Source of the DNA: Flavobacterium collinsii
GTDB taxonomy: Bacteria > Bacteroidota > Bacteroidia > Flavobacteriales > Flavobacteriaceae
Length of the DNA stretch: 64,000 nucleotides
Direction of reading: 5' to 3'
Assembly: GCF_902804485.1 (NCBI RefSeq)
Contig: NZ_CADCST010000132.1
Location: 33,097-97,096 of the forward strand
Shown piece by piece: positions 1 to 9,573 of the stretch. Numbering within the stretch: the first letter of the stretch is position 1; every line of letters starts with the position of its first letter. The position numbers and the translations under genes are program-made. The notes under the pieces are model-generated. The model was given only the letters and a program-made list of their open reading frames with translations, ran no database searches and had not been told where the DNA came from.

Positions 1-110
1 GGGTTTTCCATATTTAAAAAAATTTTCTTTAAAACAAATTTAAGAATTAATATAAAGGTAATAACGTAAGTTACCACAATTATATTATTTTTGAAAAATA
101 TTTTTTTTTC

Positions 111-1148
111 ATGGAGAAACTAATTCCTTTTACTGTTAACGATTTGGCAAAAATCACCAATCATCGAAGTGGTGAAATAAAATTCGGAGAAAAAATGGTC
201 ATCATTCCTAAAGGAGCTGATAAGATCAATTTTCTAAAAGAAAGTGAGACCAAATATGTGCTTTTTGGGATTCCTGAAGATATTGGCGTACGTGCCAATT
301 ACGGCAGACCCGGAGCTGCATCGGCATGGGAAAGTGCTATAAAAAGCATTGCAAACATTCAGCACAATCGTTTCTCTAAAGGAAGTCAGATTTTGGTTTT
401 AGGACAATTGGATGTCGCTCAGGAAATGCGTGATGTTGAAAATCTTGATTTCAATGATATCGACGACAGGTCCAAACTAAGTCAGTTAGTAGAAAAAATA
501 GACAAAGAAGTTTCGCATATTATCTTTACGATTATAAAAGCAGGAAAAATACCAATCATTATTGGGGGCGGACACAATAATGCTTACGGAAATATAAAAG
601 GATCAGCTTTAGCCAAAGGAAAACCAATCAATGCTATTAATTTTGATGCACATTCTGACTTCAGAATTCTTGAAGGCCGTCACAGTGGCAATGGTTTCTC
701 CTATGCGTACGAAGAGGGTTTCTTAAAAAAGTACTTCATTTTTGGTCTGCACGAAAACTATACTTCTAAAAGTGTTTTAGACATCATCAAAAAACTTGAA
801 GACCGAGTTCGTTACAACACCTACGATAGTGTGAACATACGCAAGGAAAAGGATTTTGACAGAGAAATGGCATTGGCTTTAGAGTTTATCAGAACAGATT
901 CTTTCGGGATCGAAATCGATCTGGATGCTATTCCTAATATTGCGAGCAGCGCCATGACAATCAGTGGTTTTTCGGTAGAAGAATTACGTCAGTTTATCTC
1001 CTTTTTCGGACAACATAAAAATGCCACTTATCTGCATATTTGTGAAGGTGCTCCCGATTTAGCCGATTCTCCAAACAACAACCTAATCGGCAAGCTTATA
1101 GGATATTTAGTAACTGATTTCATTAAAGCCAATAACGAAAAAATCTAG
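111..1148 (+). CDS. hutG: Formimidoylglutamase / arginase-family ureohydrolase
   Basis: A 345-aa protein of the arginase/agmatinase/formiminoglutamase fold. The binuclear metal motifs are visible: GGGHN (His155), DAHSD (Asp179, His181, Asp183) and the late EIDLD pair (Asp270, Asp272). Family knowledge: these enzymes hydrolyse guanidino or formimino groups, and the Bacteroidota branch of this length is usually named formimidoylglutamase, which converts N-formimino-L-glutamate to glutamate plus formamide in histidine degradation. No other hut gene is next to it, so the exact substrate is inferred; a generic arginase-family role is the alternative. The ATG at 111 follows an A/T tract. A TATTTTTG box at 86-93 fits the Bacteroidota -7 pattern, but no clear -33 box was found. 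It is the first gene of the window and reads alone toward the helicase gene. Confidence 0.85.
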   Translation: MEKLIPFTVNDLAKITNHRSGEIKFGEKMVIIPKGADKINFLKESETKYVLFGIPEDIGVRANYGRPGAASAWESAIKSIANIQHNRFSKGSQILVLGQLDVAQEMRDVENLDFNDIDDRSKLSQLVEKIDKEVSHIIFTIIKAGKIPIIIGGGHNNAYGNIKGSALAKGKPINAINFDAHSDFRILEGRHSGNGFSYAYEEGFLKKYFIFGLHENYTSKSVLDIIKKLEDRVRYNTYDSVNIRKEKDFDREMALALEFIRTDSFGIEIDLDAIPNIASSAMTISGFSVEELRQFISFFGQHKNATYLHICEGAPDLADSPNNNLIGKLIGYLVTDFIKANNEKI

Positions 1149-1231
1149 TCCCTACAAAAAGTTCTGGTATTGAAAATTAAGGCATTTACCAAATAAAGTG
1201 ATATTCAAATAAAGGTTTAACCGAATAAAAC

Positions 1232-1240
1232 TATCTTTGC
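1232..1240 (+). promoter_or_regulatory. Bacteroidota-type -7 box for the DEAD-box helicase gene
   Basis: TATCTTTGC matches the TAnnTTTG core used by the Bacteroidota primary sigma factor. It lies 44 bases before the helicase ATG at 1284. A good TTTG -33 element at the usual distance is not obvious, so this is a half-match. Confidence 0.45.
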
Positions 1241-1283
1241 ACAGAATTTTAGTACTTAAAACTAAATTCTTAATATGTAAGAT

Positions 1284-2534
1284 ATGTTATTCGAAGATCT
1301 ATCACTCTCAAAAAGTATACAAAAAGCCGTATTTGAAGAAGGCTACCTTAACCCTACTCCTATTCAGGAACAATCTATTCCGATCGTTTTGTCAGGAAGG
1401 GATTTAATTGGTTGCGCGCAAACAGGTACAGGAAAAACAGCAGCATTTGCTATTCCAATCATACATCAATTACACCGAATTGTAGGGTCCTCTAAAAAAG
1501 CCAAACAAGTCCGTGCCCTTATAGTTACTCCTACACGTGAATTAGCGGTTCAGATTGGACAAAGTTTTGACACTTATGCCAAATACACCAACTTAACGCA
1601 ATTGACAATTTTTGGAGGAGTTTCGCAAAATCCTCAGGTAGATACCCTGAAAAAAGGAGTTGACATTTTAGTTGCCACTCCAGGCCGATTACTTGATTTA
1701 CACAAACAAGGATTTCTGGATCTGGATCATTTACACACTTTGGTGTTAGACGAAGCAGATCAAATGCTCGATATGGGTTTTATCAATGATGTAAAAAAGA
1801 TTGTAAAACTTACTCCAAAAAACAGACAGACTTTACTATTCTCTGCTACTATGCCGATTGCTATTCGCGAACTGGCCGAAATGTTTTTAAAGGATCCTGC
1901 AAAAGTAGAAGTATCTCCTGTTTCGTCCACAGCCGAAACGGTTGAACAACGCGTTTATTTTGTAGAAAAAACAGAGAAAAGAAACTTATTGTACCATTTA
2001 ATCAAAAATGAAAATTTATCAAATGTTCTGGTTTTTTCAAGAACAAAACACGGTGCTGACAATGTGGTAAAAGCGCTTCGCAAAAAAGACATTCCTGCTG
2101 AAGCAATTCACGGAGATAAATCACAAAATGCAAGACAACGTGTTTTGGATGCTTTTAAAAACAAAGAAGTTGGCGTACTTGTTGCCACAGACATTGCCGC
2201 AAGAGGAATCGATATTGACCAACTGCCATTTGTAATTAACTTTGATTTACCGAACATCCCGGAAACTTACGTGCACCGAATTGGACGTACAGGTCGTGCA
2301 GGAAACGGGGGAATTGCAATTTCGTTTTGTGGAAAAGACGAACAGCCTTACTGGAAAGACATTCAAAAACTAATAAAGGTAGACGTAAAAACCATTACCG
2401 ATCACCCTTACCCATGGCACTCCGGAAGTCCGGAAGCAACGGAAGAGAAACCTAAAAACTCTAACCGAAGCGGTGGTGCTCATAAATCAAGAAAATCTAA
2501 TGCTTCTAAACAAAACAAAAAACGCTGGTATTAA
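1284..2534 (+). CDS. DEAD-box ATP-dependent RNA helicase (RhlE-like)
   Basis: A 416-aa helicase with the complete superfamily 2 motif set. The Q motif (PTPIQ) precedes AQTGTGKT (Walker A, residues 45-52). PTRELA, TPGR, DEAD (156-159), SAT (187-189), ARGIDI and HRIGRTGR follow. Both RecA-like domains are intact and the protein ends in a short basic, Ser/Asn/Lys-rich tail of the kind that contacts RNA. Proteins of this class unwind RNA duplexes during ribosome assembly, mRNA decay or cold adaptation; which role applies here cannot be told from sequence. The gene stands alone, with its own -7 box upstream and a repeat-rich non-coding stretch downstream. RhlE is the best subfamily guess because of the compact size and the tail. 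Confidence 0.93.
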   Translation: MLFEDLSLSKSIQKAVFEEGYLNPTPIQEQSIPIVLSGRDLIGCAQTGTGKTAAFAIPIIHQLHRIVGSSKKAKQVRALIVTPTRELAVQIGQSFDTYAKYTNLTQLTIFGGVSQNPQVDTLKKGVDILVATPGRLLDLHKQGFLDLDHLHTLVLDEADQMLDMGFINDVKKIVKLTPKNRQTLLFSATMPIAIRELAEMFLKDPAKVEVSPVSSTAETVEQRVYFVEKTEKRNLLYHLIKNENLSNVLVFSRTKHGADNVVKALRKKDIPAEAIHGDKSQNARQRVLDAFKNKEVGVLVATDIAARGIDIDQLPFVINFDLPNIPETYVHRIGRTGRAGNGGIAISFCGKDEQPYWKDIQKLIKVDVKTITDHPYPWHSGSPEATEEKPKNSNRSGGAHKSRKSNASKQNKKRWY

Positions 2535-2542
2535 CCCTACCG

Positions 2543-3055
2543 TGTGGATACAATTTTAAAAAATAACACGAATTACACAAACTGTCACTAATTTGTTTAT
2601 GGAATTAATTTCACAAACAAGGTTAATCTAAATTTCTGCAAATTAGTGGAATTTGTGTCCAGAAGTAGACTACAATTATCCCTATTGATATCATTATTCT
2701 AATATATTAGATGCAATTATTTTTAACACATAGCAACATAGGTGCTGCACCTGCAAAAAAGGCGTTTCACTTCATTTAAATACACATATCCTACTATGTG
2801 AAAGAAATATATTTCTTTTGGTATCCTCTTTTATCAATACAAATCTATGTTTCTATGTGTTAAAACTTTAGCGTTCCAATTATCGAAACATCAATTACAG
2901 CTATAAAAATGAGCTATAATTAGCTATCGTGCACATACAAGTATAAAAAACAATACTAATTACCCCTAATTTGTTTATGGAATTAATTTCACAAACAAGG
3001 TTCGCCTATTAAAATTTGTGTAAATTAGTGGAATTAGTGTTCAGACTGCAGAGTA
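2543..3055. repeat. Non-coding convergent gap filled with dispersed repeats
   Basis: The 520 bases between the convergent helicase and sensor-kinase genes have no credible ORF. They contain two copies of a roughly 100-base element (about 2559-2662 and 2946-3044) sharing an identical 37-base core at 2588-2624 and 2966-3002 that includes TTTGTTTATGGAATTAATTT. The outer parts (ACGAATTACACAA and AAATTAGTGGAATT) are loosely complementary, so each copy could fold. Between them is a longer inverted pair, AACACATAGCAACATAG at 2725-2741 against CTATGTTTCTATGTGTT at 2845-2861, with one mismatch. I recall repeats of this style as common in Flavobacterium intergenic regions. They may work as terminators or be mobile REP-like debris. 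Confidence 0.7.
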
Positions 3056-5242
3056 TTAACCGGCGTTTTTTGCTTCAAGTATTAAGTAATTCATAATTTT
3101 AAAAAGCCTGACAGGTTCAAACGGCTTAATAATAATATCATTTATTCCCGACGAAATAGCTTCATCCGTAATTTCATCCTTATCAAAGGCTGTTAGCGCC
3201 ACAATAGGTGTTTTAAGCCCTTTTAAACGAATTCTTTTAGTAGTTTCGAATCCATTCATCAAAGGCATATTAATATCCATTAAAATCAAGTCGAAACTTT
3301 CATTCTCCAGTATTTTTAAAGCCGAAAAACCATCATCAACGACTTTACAGATATAATTGTGCTTTTCGATAATCTTTTTCGTCACCAGTTGATTAATGAG
3401 ATTATCTTCTACAATTAAAATTTTATACACTTCATTTGAACTCAAATCGACCTCTATTTCATCAATAATCTGTTTTGTTTTTTGAGGATCAAACTCAAAA
3501 GGAATTGTAAACGTAAATGAAGTTCCTAAACCAATCTCACTTTTAAGTGTAATCGTACTTCCAAAAAGCCCTAACAATCGTTTCACAATACTCAACCCCA
3601 GGCCTGTTCCCTGATAATCTTCATCTTTTCTTCCAACCTGAACAAATTTCTCGAAAATCTTACCCTGATCGACAATTGCAATCCCCACACCATTGTCTTT
3701 TATTAAAAAGTCTAAAAAGTACATTTTTTCCTCCGATCGGTTTAGCTGAACAATAATTTCAACTTTACCATCTTTCGTAAACTTAAGCGCATTACTCACT
3801 AGGTTCATCAGAATCTGAGCAAGCCTTAACTTATCGCCAATAAGATATTCAGGAATACAGGGATCTATAGAAACGGTAATTTTATTATTGTTTTTCTGTG
3901 ATAAAAAAGAAAGTGAGTTTTTAATCATCATGATTTCATCCGAAATATTGAATGTCAAATTCTCCAGTACCACCTTGTTTTCCTCAATTTTATTAATCTG
4001 AAGAATATCATTTACCAGCGACAATAAATACCTGGCCGAAAACTTCAGCGAACTCAAATGCTGACTTCTCGACAGTTCTTTGTGTTCTTCCAGCAACATA
4101 TTTGTTATTCCTACCACACCATACAAAGGAGTGCGTAACTCATGACTTATGGTCGAAATAAACTGAGTCTTAAGTAAAGAAGCTTCCTCTGCAATTTCTT
4201 TTGCTTTTAAAAGTTCGGCATTGTGCTTTTTCTTAAACCTGATGTTTTTTATTAAAGTAATAATCAGAATTAAGAAAATCAGAGAAACCAGAACAAATAA
4301 AATCACGATAATCCTTGATTTTTTAAGGCTTTGAAACTGTGAATCTTTCTCACTTTCAATCCTGTCAATCTGTCTCTTGTACTCGTCTAATTCTAAATTA
4401 AAACCCGCAATAGAGGCTTTTTTAAGTTTTTCTTCATTGTACAATTCTGCCGTTATATCATTGTACGAAGCCAGATTTTCATAAGCCTCTTTGTGCCTTC
4501 CAACTTTACTTAAAAACTTAGAATACTCCAGATGTGAATACGACAAATCCGATCTTTCTTCACTGTTTTTACCGGCCTGAATGGCTTTAAGAAAAAAATC
4601 ATTTGCCAAATCGTATTCATTATGATAACTCCTATACATACCGTTTAGCATGTTTACAACGATCTCGGTCGACGCTTCCCCATATTTGCTTTTATTACTG
4701 TTTACAAATTTCAGAAACGGATATCCTTCTTTAAATTTTCCAATATCAAAATAAGCCCAGGCAATATTTACATTTGTAAAGTAGACCTGCGACATCTCAT
4801 TTAACTTTAAACTGTAAGCTATGGATTTTTTATAATAATTAATCCCCTTATTAAATTGCTTCTTTTCGAAGCAATAAATATTACCAAGATTATTATGAAG
4901 ACTATATTTTAGGGAATCATTATCTGTTTGGTCAGCATAGAACAACCCTTTGTTGTAGAAAAAAATAGCTTTATCAAATTCGGACAATTCATTATAATTC
5001 CCGGCAATTATTTTATATGATTTCGCTATTAAATTATTATTCTTAGAAGCGGTGGCATAGTTTAATGCTTTCCGTGAAGTGATGAGCGATTTTTCAAAAT
5101 TCGATTTTTTGTAGTCTTCCCAGGCTTCCTTGACAATCTTATTGATCTTTGCATCCGATATCGTTTCAGATTGCGCGCTGGCGGAATTGGCAAAACAATT
5201 CAAAAATACGAGCAGCAATAAAAAAATGCGTATTCGGGGCAT
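3056..5242 (-). CDS. Hybrid sensor histidine kinase with TPR sensor region and receiver domain
   Basis: A 728-aa membrane kinase. The order is: signal peptide (1-24); a periplasmic helical TPR-like array (about 30-290) ending in a coiled coil; one transmembrane helix (311-332); HisKA with the SHELRTP phospho-acceptor (His367); HATPase_c with the N box (Asn484), G1 DNGVG (516-520) and G2 GTGLGL (545-550); and a C-terminal receiver with phospho-acceptor Asp656 in LILMDINMP. It lacks the AraC-type DNA-binding domain of hybrid two-component systems, so it must pass phosphate to a separate partner, and none is adjacent. The input signal is unknown. Bacteroidota have many TPR-containing kinases of this layout. 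The gene lies downstream of the dicarboxylate symporter, separated by a terminator hairpin, so it is probably transcribed separately. Confidence 0.92.
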   Translation of the reverse strand: MPRIRIFLLLLVFLNCFANSASAQSETISDAKINKIVKEAWEDYKKSNFEKSLITSRKALNYATASKNNNLIAKSYKIIAGNYNELSEFDKAIFFYNKGLFYADQTDNDSLKYSLHNNLGNIYCFEKKQFNKGINYYKKSIAYSLKLNEMSQVYFTNVNIAWAYFDIGKFKEGYPFLKFVNSNKSKYGEASTEIVVNMLNGMYRSYHNEYDLANDFFLKAIQAGKNSEERSDLSYSHLEYSKFLSKVGRHKEAYENLASYNDITAELYNEEKLKKASIAGFNLELDEYKRQIDRIESEKDSQFQSLKKSRIIVILFVLVSLIFLILIITLIKNIRFKKKHNAELLKAKEIAEEASLLKTQFISTISHELRTPLYGVVGITNMLLEEHKELSRSQHLSSLKFSARYLLSLVNDILQINKIEENKVVLENLTFNISDEIMMIKNSLSFLSQKNNNKITVSIDPCIPEYLIGDKLRLAQILMNLVSNALKFTKDGKVEIIVQLNRSEEKMYFLDFLIKDNGVGIAIVDQGKIFEKFVQVGRKDEDYQGTGLGLSIVKRLLGLFGSTITLKSEIGLGTSFTFTIPFEFDPQKTKQIIDEIEVDLSSNEVYKILIVEDNLINQLVTKKIIEKHNYICKVVDDGFSALKILENESFDLILMDINMPLMNGFETTKRIRLKGLKTPIVALTAFDKDEITDEAISSGINDIIIKPFEPVRLFKIMNYLILEAKNAG

Positions 5243-5277
5243 AAATAGGCTAATTTCATCAAATATACATTAAAAAT

Positions 5278-5319
5278 AAAAAGAAGCTGTATTTCCTATA
5301 AAAATACAGCTTCTTTTTT
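5278..5319 (-). terminator. Rho-independent terminator after the symporter gene
   Basis: A 14-base perfect stem, AAGAAGCTGTATTT at 5281-5294 with its complement at 5302-5315, a 7-base loop, and A/T runs on both sides. It lies just beyond the stop of the leftward symporter gene and before the kinase start, so it should end the symporter transcript. Confidence 0.8.
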
Positions 5320-5369
5320 ATTGAAATTTTAACAAAATTTGATGCTTTTTCCTACTTTTATTAATTTCT

Positions 5370-6653
5370 TTATAAGTTTTCAGAAGCAATTTCAGTGTCT
5401 TTGTCATCCTCCCATTGTCCAACAACTGAAGTAGCCAAAGCATTTCCTAAAACGTTTGTAGCACTTCTAAACATATCGCAAAAATGATCAATTGGCAGGA
5501 TTAATGCAATTCCTTCAACCGGAATATCAAACATACCGCAAGTAGCCGCTACTACAACCAAACTTGCACGTGGTACACCTGCAATACCTTTACTGGTCAA
5601 CATTAAAACCAAAAGCATTACCATTTGAGTTCCTAAATCCAGATGTACTCCATAAAACTGAGCAATAAAAATACTCGCAAAAGTCATATACATCATACTT
5701 CCATCCAGATTAAACGAGTAACCAAGTGGCAACATGAAGGATACAATTTTATCTTTTACACCAAAATCTTCCAATTCCTCTGTTAATTTTGGAAAAACAG
5801 CTTCACTACTCGTTGTACCAAAAGCAATCGCCAAAGGCCCCGTAATACGTCTTAAAAGCTCTGTCATTCTTCCTTTGAGAAATAAATAGCCCACTGCGAT
5901 CAAAACAACCCATAAAGTACCAATTCCGACTAAAAACGATCCGAAAAATTTAAAATAGGTAATTACCAGTTCTTCTGCATCCCTTATAGCAAATACACCT
6001 GCAATGGCTCCAAAAACTCCAATTGGAGCGAAATTCATCACGTAGTTTACCATTTTTAAAACGATATGTGAAGTTTTATCTAAAGCATTGATTACCGGTT
6101 TTACTGTACTTCCCAAAGACGCAGCAGCTAAACCGAAGAAGATTGAAAAGATAACGATCTGTAAAATTTCATTGGTTGCCATTGCCTCAAAAATACTTTT
6201 AGGAACAATGTGTTCTACAAAATTCTCAACCGATAGTGTTTTCGTTTTAGCTGTTACTTCAGAGGCAGCAGCCATATCAACATGATCCAGTTTCAAACCT
6301 ACACCAGGCTCCAGAATGTTTACATAAAACAATCCGATCAACAAGGATATAAATGAAGCAGTAAAAAACCAACCAAGGGCTTTTCCTCCAATTCTTCCCA
6401 CCGTTTTAATATCTCCAAGTTTTGCAATACCTACTACTAACGTAGTAAATACCAAAGGAGAAATAATCATTTGTACCAATCTGATAAAGATCGTTGCAAG
6501 CATTTTAATTTTATTGCTAAAAGACTGTGCTGCTTCAGGCGAAATCGAATTGTGCAAAATAATTCCCAAAGCGGCTCCAAGAACCATTGCAATTATAATT
6601 TGCCCTGTTAATCCTTTAAGAAAAGATTTCTTTTTAGTTTCTGTAACTTGCAT
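5370..6653 (-). CDS. Dicarboxylate/amino acid:cation symporter (DAACS family)
   Basis: A 427-aa integral membrane transporter of the GltP/DctA family. About eight hydrophobic helices, the two re-entrant hairpins and the signature segments of the family are present: a serine-rich FGTTSSEAVFP stretch, followed by the NLDGSMMYM region and GIAGVPRASLVV. In this family these parts form the substrate and sodium/proton site for C4-dicarboxylates or glutamate/aspartate. Which of the two is carried cannot be settled by eye. Start ATG at 6653 gives a short cytoplasmic N-terminus before the first helix. It is monocistronic, with a terminator downstream and aroC 52 bases upstream in the same direction. 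Confidence 0.93.
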   Translation of the reverse strand: MQVTETKKKSFLKGLTGQIIIAMVLGAALGIILHNSISPEAAQSFSNKIKMLATIFIRLVQMIISPLVFTTLVVGIAKLGDIKTVGRIGGKALGWFFTASFISLLIGLFYVNILEPGVGLKLDHVDMAAASEVTAKTKTLSVENFVEHIVPKSIFEAMATNEILQIVIFSIFFGLAAASLGSTVKPVINALDKTSHIVLKMVNYVMNFAPIGVFGAIAGVFAIRDAEELVITYFKFFGSFLVGIGTLWVVLIAVGYLFLKGRMTELLRRITGPLAIAFGTTSSEAVFPKLTEELEDFGVKDKIVSFMLPLGYSFNLDGSMMYMTFASIFIAQFYGVHLDLGTQMVMLLVLMLTSKGIAGVPRASLVVVAATCGMFDIPVEGIALILPIDHFCDMFRSATNVLGNALATSVVGQWEDDKDTEIASENL

Positions 6654-6705
6654 TAATTTGTTTGTTTTAAATTAAAATATTAAGACCCTCATGTCCTAAC
6701 TTTTA

Positions 6706-7764
6706 CTAATAGGTTTTGTTGATTAAATAAAAATCAGCCAAAACAATCGCTGCCATTGCTTCAACAATTGGTACAGCACGAGGCACTACACATGGATCAT
6801 GACGGCCCTTACCCGTCATTGGTGTAATATTTCCTTTGTTATCTAACGAATCCTGAGTCTGCATGATAGTCGCAACAGGTTTAAAGGCTACTCTGAAATA
6901 GATATCCATCCCGTTACTAATTCCACCTTGAATTCCTCCGGAAAGATTTGTTTTTGTAGTTCCGTCCGGATTGTATAAATCGTTATGTTCACTTCCTTTC
7001 ATTTCAGAACCCGAAAATCCGCTGCCGTATTCAAAACCTTTTACAGCATTGATCGAAAGCATTGCTTTTCCTAATTCAGCATGTAATTTATCAAAAACCG
7101 GTTCTCCTAAACCAACCGGAACATTTTGAATGACACATGAAACCACACCTCCAACGGTATCACCCTGTTTGCGGATATCGCGAATATATTCTTCCATAAC
7201 CGCTGCCGATTTTTCGTCAGGGCAACGAACAGGATTACTTTCTATTTTAGAAAAGTCCAAATCCTGATACGGTGTATCCAAATGAATTGGACCAACCGAA
7301 GAAACATAAGCATTAATTTTTATTTCAGGAAGCATTTGCTTCGCTATCGCACCCGCCACAACTCTGCTTGCTGTTTCTCTTGCAGAACTTCTTCCGCCAC
7401 CACGATAGTCACGAAAACCGTATTTCTGGTCGTACACATAATCGGCATGACTGGGTCTGTAATTGTCTTTTATATGGGAATAATCATCCGATTTTTGATT
7501 GGTATTCGGAATAATAAAACCAATAGGAGTCCCTGTAGTTTTACCTTCAAAAATACCCGATAAAAACTGAACCGCATCCGGTTCTTTACGTTGTGTTACA
7601 ATTGCTGACTGCCCGGGTTTTCTTCGGGACATTTCAACTTCAATTGCATCTAGATCAAGTTCAATCCCAGATGGACAACCATCTATAATTCCGCCTAAAG
7701 CTTCACCATGAGATTCTCCAAATGTTGTAACTTTATATAGGGTGCCGTAGCTATTTCCTGCCAT
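6706..7764 (-). CDS. aroC: Chorismate synthase
   Basis: A 352-aa protein that converts 5-enolpyruvylshikimate-3-phosphate to chorismate with reduced FMN, the last common step to aromatic amino acids. Family signatures are clear: GNSYGTLYKVTTFGESHG at the N-terminus, the RRKPGQS segment, and the GGRSSARETASRV motif. The reading frame is open to 7836, but the extra 24 residues do not look like the family and the conserved N-terminus begins at the ATG at 7764, so I place the start there. Length is normal for AroC. It is isolated from other aro genes here. Confidence 0.96.
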   Translation of the reverse strand: MAGNSYGTLYKVTTFGESHGEALGGIIDGCPSGIELDLDAIEVEMSRRKPGQSAIVTQRKEPDAVQFLSGIFEGKTTGTPIGFIIPNTNQKSDDYSHIKDNYRPSHADYVYDQKYGFRDYRGGGRSSARETASRVVAGAIAKQMLPEIKINAYVSSVGPIHLDTPYQDLDFSKIESNPVRCPDEKSAAVMEEYIRDIRKQGDTVGGVVSCVIQNVPVGLGEPVFDKLHAELGKAMLSINAVKGFEYGSGFSGSEMKGSEHNDLYNPDGTTKTNLSGGIQGGISNGMDIYFRVAFKPVATIMQTQDSLDNKGNITPMTGKGRHDPCVVPRAVPIVEAMAAIVLADFYLINKTY

Positions 7765-7952
7765 TGTAATTTGTTTTGAGCAAATGTAAGTTTTATGAAT
7801 TAAATTAAAAAATTTAAAATTGGTATTATTAAGCAAAGGTTGCAGCCATTAAAAATCACAATTTATTAAAATTGTAGCCAAATTGATAACCTTTTGATAA
7901 AATTTATCCTACCGAAGTTTCTTTTATTTGTTAAACTTCAAAAAAAGAAAAA

Positions 7953-8777
7953 TTGAAAAAACGAAATGTCGAATTGGTCATTATATCAGATGTCCATTTG
8001 GGAACTTACGGAAGTCACGCTAAAGAACTAAACAACTATTTATCAAGCATTAAACCCAAAACATTAGTCCTAAATGGCGACATTATTGATGCTTGGCAGT
8101 TTAGAAAATCATACTTTCCAAAAGCGCATTTAAGAGTTATTCAGCGCGTCATTGGCATGGCTTCTAAAGGCACAAAAGTCTATTACATTACTGGAAATCA
8201 CGATGAGATTCTTCGAAAATTCAGTGATATGAATATGGGAAATTTTGCTTTGGTCGATAAATTAGTCCTGGAACTAGACGATAAAAAAGCATGGATTTTT
8301 CATGGAGATGTTTTTGATGCCTCTGTACAACACTCTAAATGGATTGCAAAATTAGGCGGATTAGGATACGATTATCTGATCCTGAGCAATCGATTTGCCA
8401 ATTGGTGTCTGGCTAAATTAGGACGTGAACCTTATTCTTTCTCAAAAAAAATAAAAGCAAGTGTCAAAAAAGCAGTAAAATTCATCTCTGATTTCGAAAC
8501 CACAGCTACCGATCTGGCTATTGAAAAAAATTATGATTATGTAATTTGTGGGCACATCCACGAACCAAAAATCATTACCAAAGAAAACAAACATGGATCA
8601 ACTCTATACCTCAATTCCGGAGATTGGGTTGAAAACCTTACCGCATTAGAATACCATAAAAAACGTTGGAAACTATATTCATATGCCGAAAGTAATTTTA
8701 CCGAAGAAGAAAATCTCTTTGAAATGGAAGACACACTAAGTTCTCAATTAATTTCTTCTATTATTCTAAAAAAATAA
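7953..8777 (+). CDS. UDP-2,3-diacylglucosamine diphosphatase-like metallophosphoesterase
   Basis: A 274-aa calcineurin-like phosphoesterase. The five metal-binding blocks are present in order: ISDVHLG, NGDIIDAW, TGNHDE, FHGDVFD and CGHIHEP. This pattern resembles LpxH-type enzymes, which hydrolyse UDP-2,3-diacylglucosamine to lipid X in lipid A synthesis; Bacteroidota have a longer paralogue group of uncertain substrate, so the exact reaction is inferred. There is no in-frame ATG before the first motif. The start is TTG at 7953, preceded by an A-rich AAAGAAAAA stretch, and the conserved core begins about ten residues later. It is divergent from aroC and no lipid A gene is adjacent. Confidence 0.82.
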   Translation: MKKRNVELVIISDVHLGTYGSHAKELNNYLSSIKPKTLVLNGDIIDAWQFRKSYFPKAHLRVIQRVIGMASKGTKVYYITGNHDEILRKFSDMNMGNFALVDKLVLELDDKKAWIFHGDVFDASVQHSKWIAKLGGLGYDYLILSNRFANWCLAKLGREPYSFSKKIKASVKKAVKFISDFETTATDLAIEKNYDYVICGHIHEPKIITKENKHGSTLYLNSGDWVENLTALEYHKKRWKLYSYAESNFTEEENLFEMEDTLSSQLISSIILKK

Positions 8778-8878
8778 CCTACAAAACATTCTATCCTATA
8801 GCAGAAAAATTACTTTAAACTTCCTTTGGTTCTATTCTCAAATGTGAATTATATAACAATTTTCGATAATCCTATACG

Positions 8879-8907
8879 TTTGAAAATTATTGCACACATT
8901 ACATTTG
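8879..8907 (+). promoter_or_regulatory. Full Bacteroidota promoter for the 8930 gene
   Basis: TTTG at 8879-8882 and TACATTTG at 8900-8907, 17 bases apart, match the -33 TTTG / -7 TAnnTTTG promoter. Transcription would start about 20 bases before the ATG at 8930. This is the clearest promoter in the window. Confidence 0.65.
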
Positions 8908-8929
8908 GCGTAAATTAATAACCATTTTT

Positions 8930-9427
8930 ATGAAAAGAATCATTTTATCTGCCATCATGCTATTAGGTTTAGCATTTACGGCACAATCACAAGAAATTTC
9001 GAAAAATGCCCTTGGTATCCGTTTAGGAGATAATAACGGTTTTGGTGGAGAAGTATCTTATCAGCTGGGATTAAACCAAAAAAACAGACTGGAGTTTGAT
9101 TTAGGCTGGAGAAACAGCAGTGATGTTGATGCTATCAAAGGAGTAGCTCTTTATCAATGGGTTTGGAATATTGACGGTGGATTTAACTGGTACGCAGGTG
9201 TCGGTGGTGGTCTGGCTACCTGGAATCACGACTATTATGCAAACAACAGAAAATACAAGGATAACGGAACATATGTTTTTGCAGCAGGAGACATTGGTAT
9301 CGAATACAGATTCAAAGAAGCACCAATTACCTTATCATTGGACGCAAGACCTGAAATTGGTTCGGGATATTATGACGATGACAATTTTGGATTTGATGTT
9401 GGTTTAGGTGTGAAATTCAGATTCTAA
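8930..9427 (+). CDS. Secreted or outer-membrane beta-barrel-like hypothetical protein
   Basis: A 165-aa protein with a clean signal peptide (residues 1 to about 20, cleavage near AQSQE). The mature part alternates aromatic and polar residues in strands and ends in FGFDVGLGVKFRF, an outer-membrane-barrel-like C-terminus with a terminal Phe. Glycine-rich turns such as GVGGGLATW support a small barrel of about eight strands. Function is unknown; I recognise it only as a common Bacteroidota hypothetical. It has its own strong promoter and a dedicated terminator, so it is an independent transcription unit. Confidence 0.75.
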   Translation: MKRIILSAIMLLGLAFTAQSQEISKNALGIRLGDNNGFGGEVSYQLGLNQKNRLEFDLGWRNSSDVDAIKGVALYQWVWNIDGGFNWYAGVGGGLATWNHDYYANNRKYKDNGTYVFAAGDIGIEYRFKEAPITLSLDARPEIGSGYYDDDNFGFDVGLGVKFRF

Positions 9428-9449
9428 ATACAACTAAAAAATAGTTACA

Positions 9450-9484
9450 AAAAAACCTGTCGTTTGATTCGACAGGTTTTTTTA
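9450..9484 (+). terminator. Rho-independent terminator after the 8930 gene
   Basis: Stem AAACCTGTCG (9453-9462) pairs with CGACAGGTTT (9470-9479) across a TTTGATT loop and runs into a T tract. The same CGACAGG/CCTGTCG core recurs at 11275-11298, so it may derive from a dispersed repeat. Confidence 0.85.
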
Positions 9485-9573
9485 TGCTTTAAAGTTTAAG
9501 GATATTGTTATTACTTAGGTGTAAAGACTTCAACTCCGCTAAGCCTGACATCCCAAAACTCATTACTCAAAAA

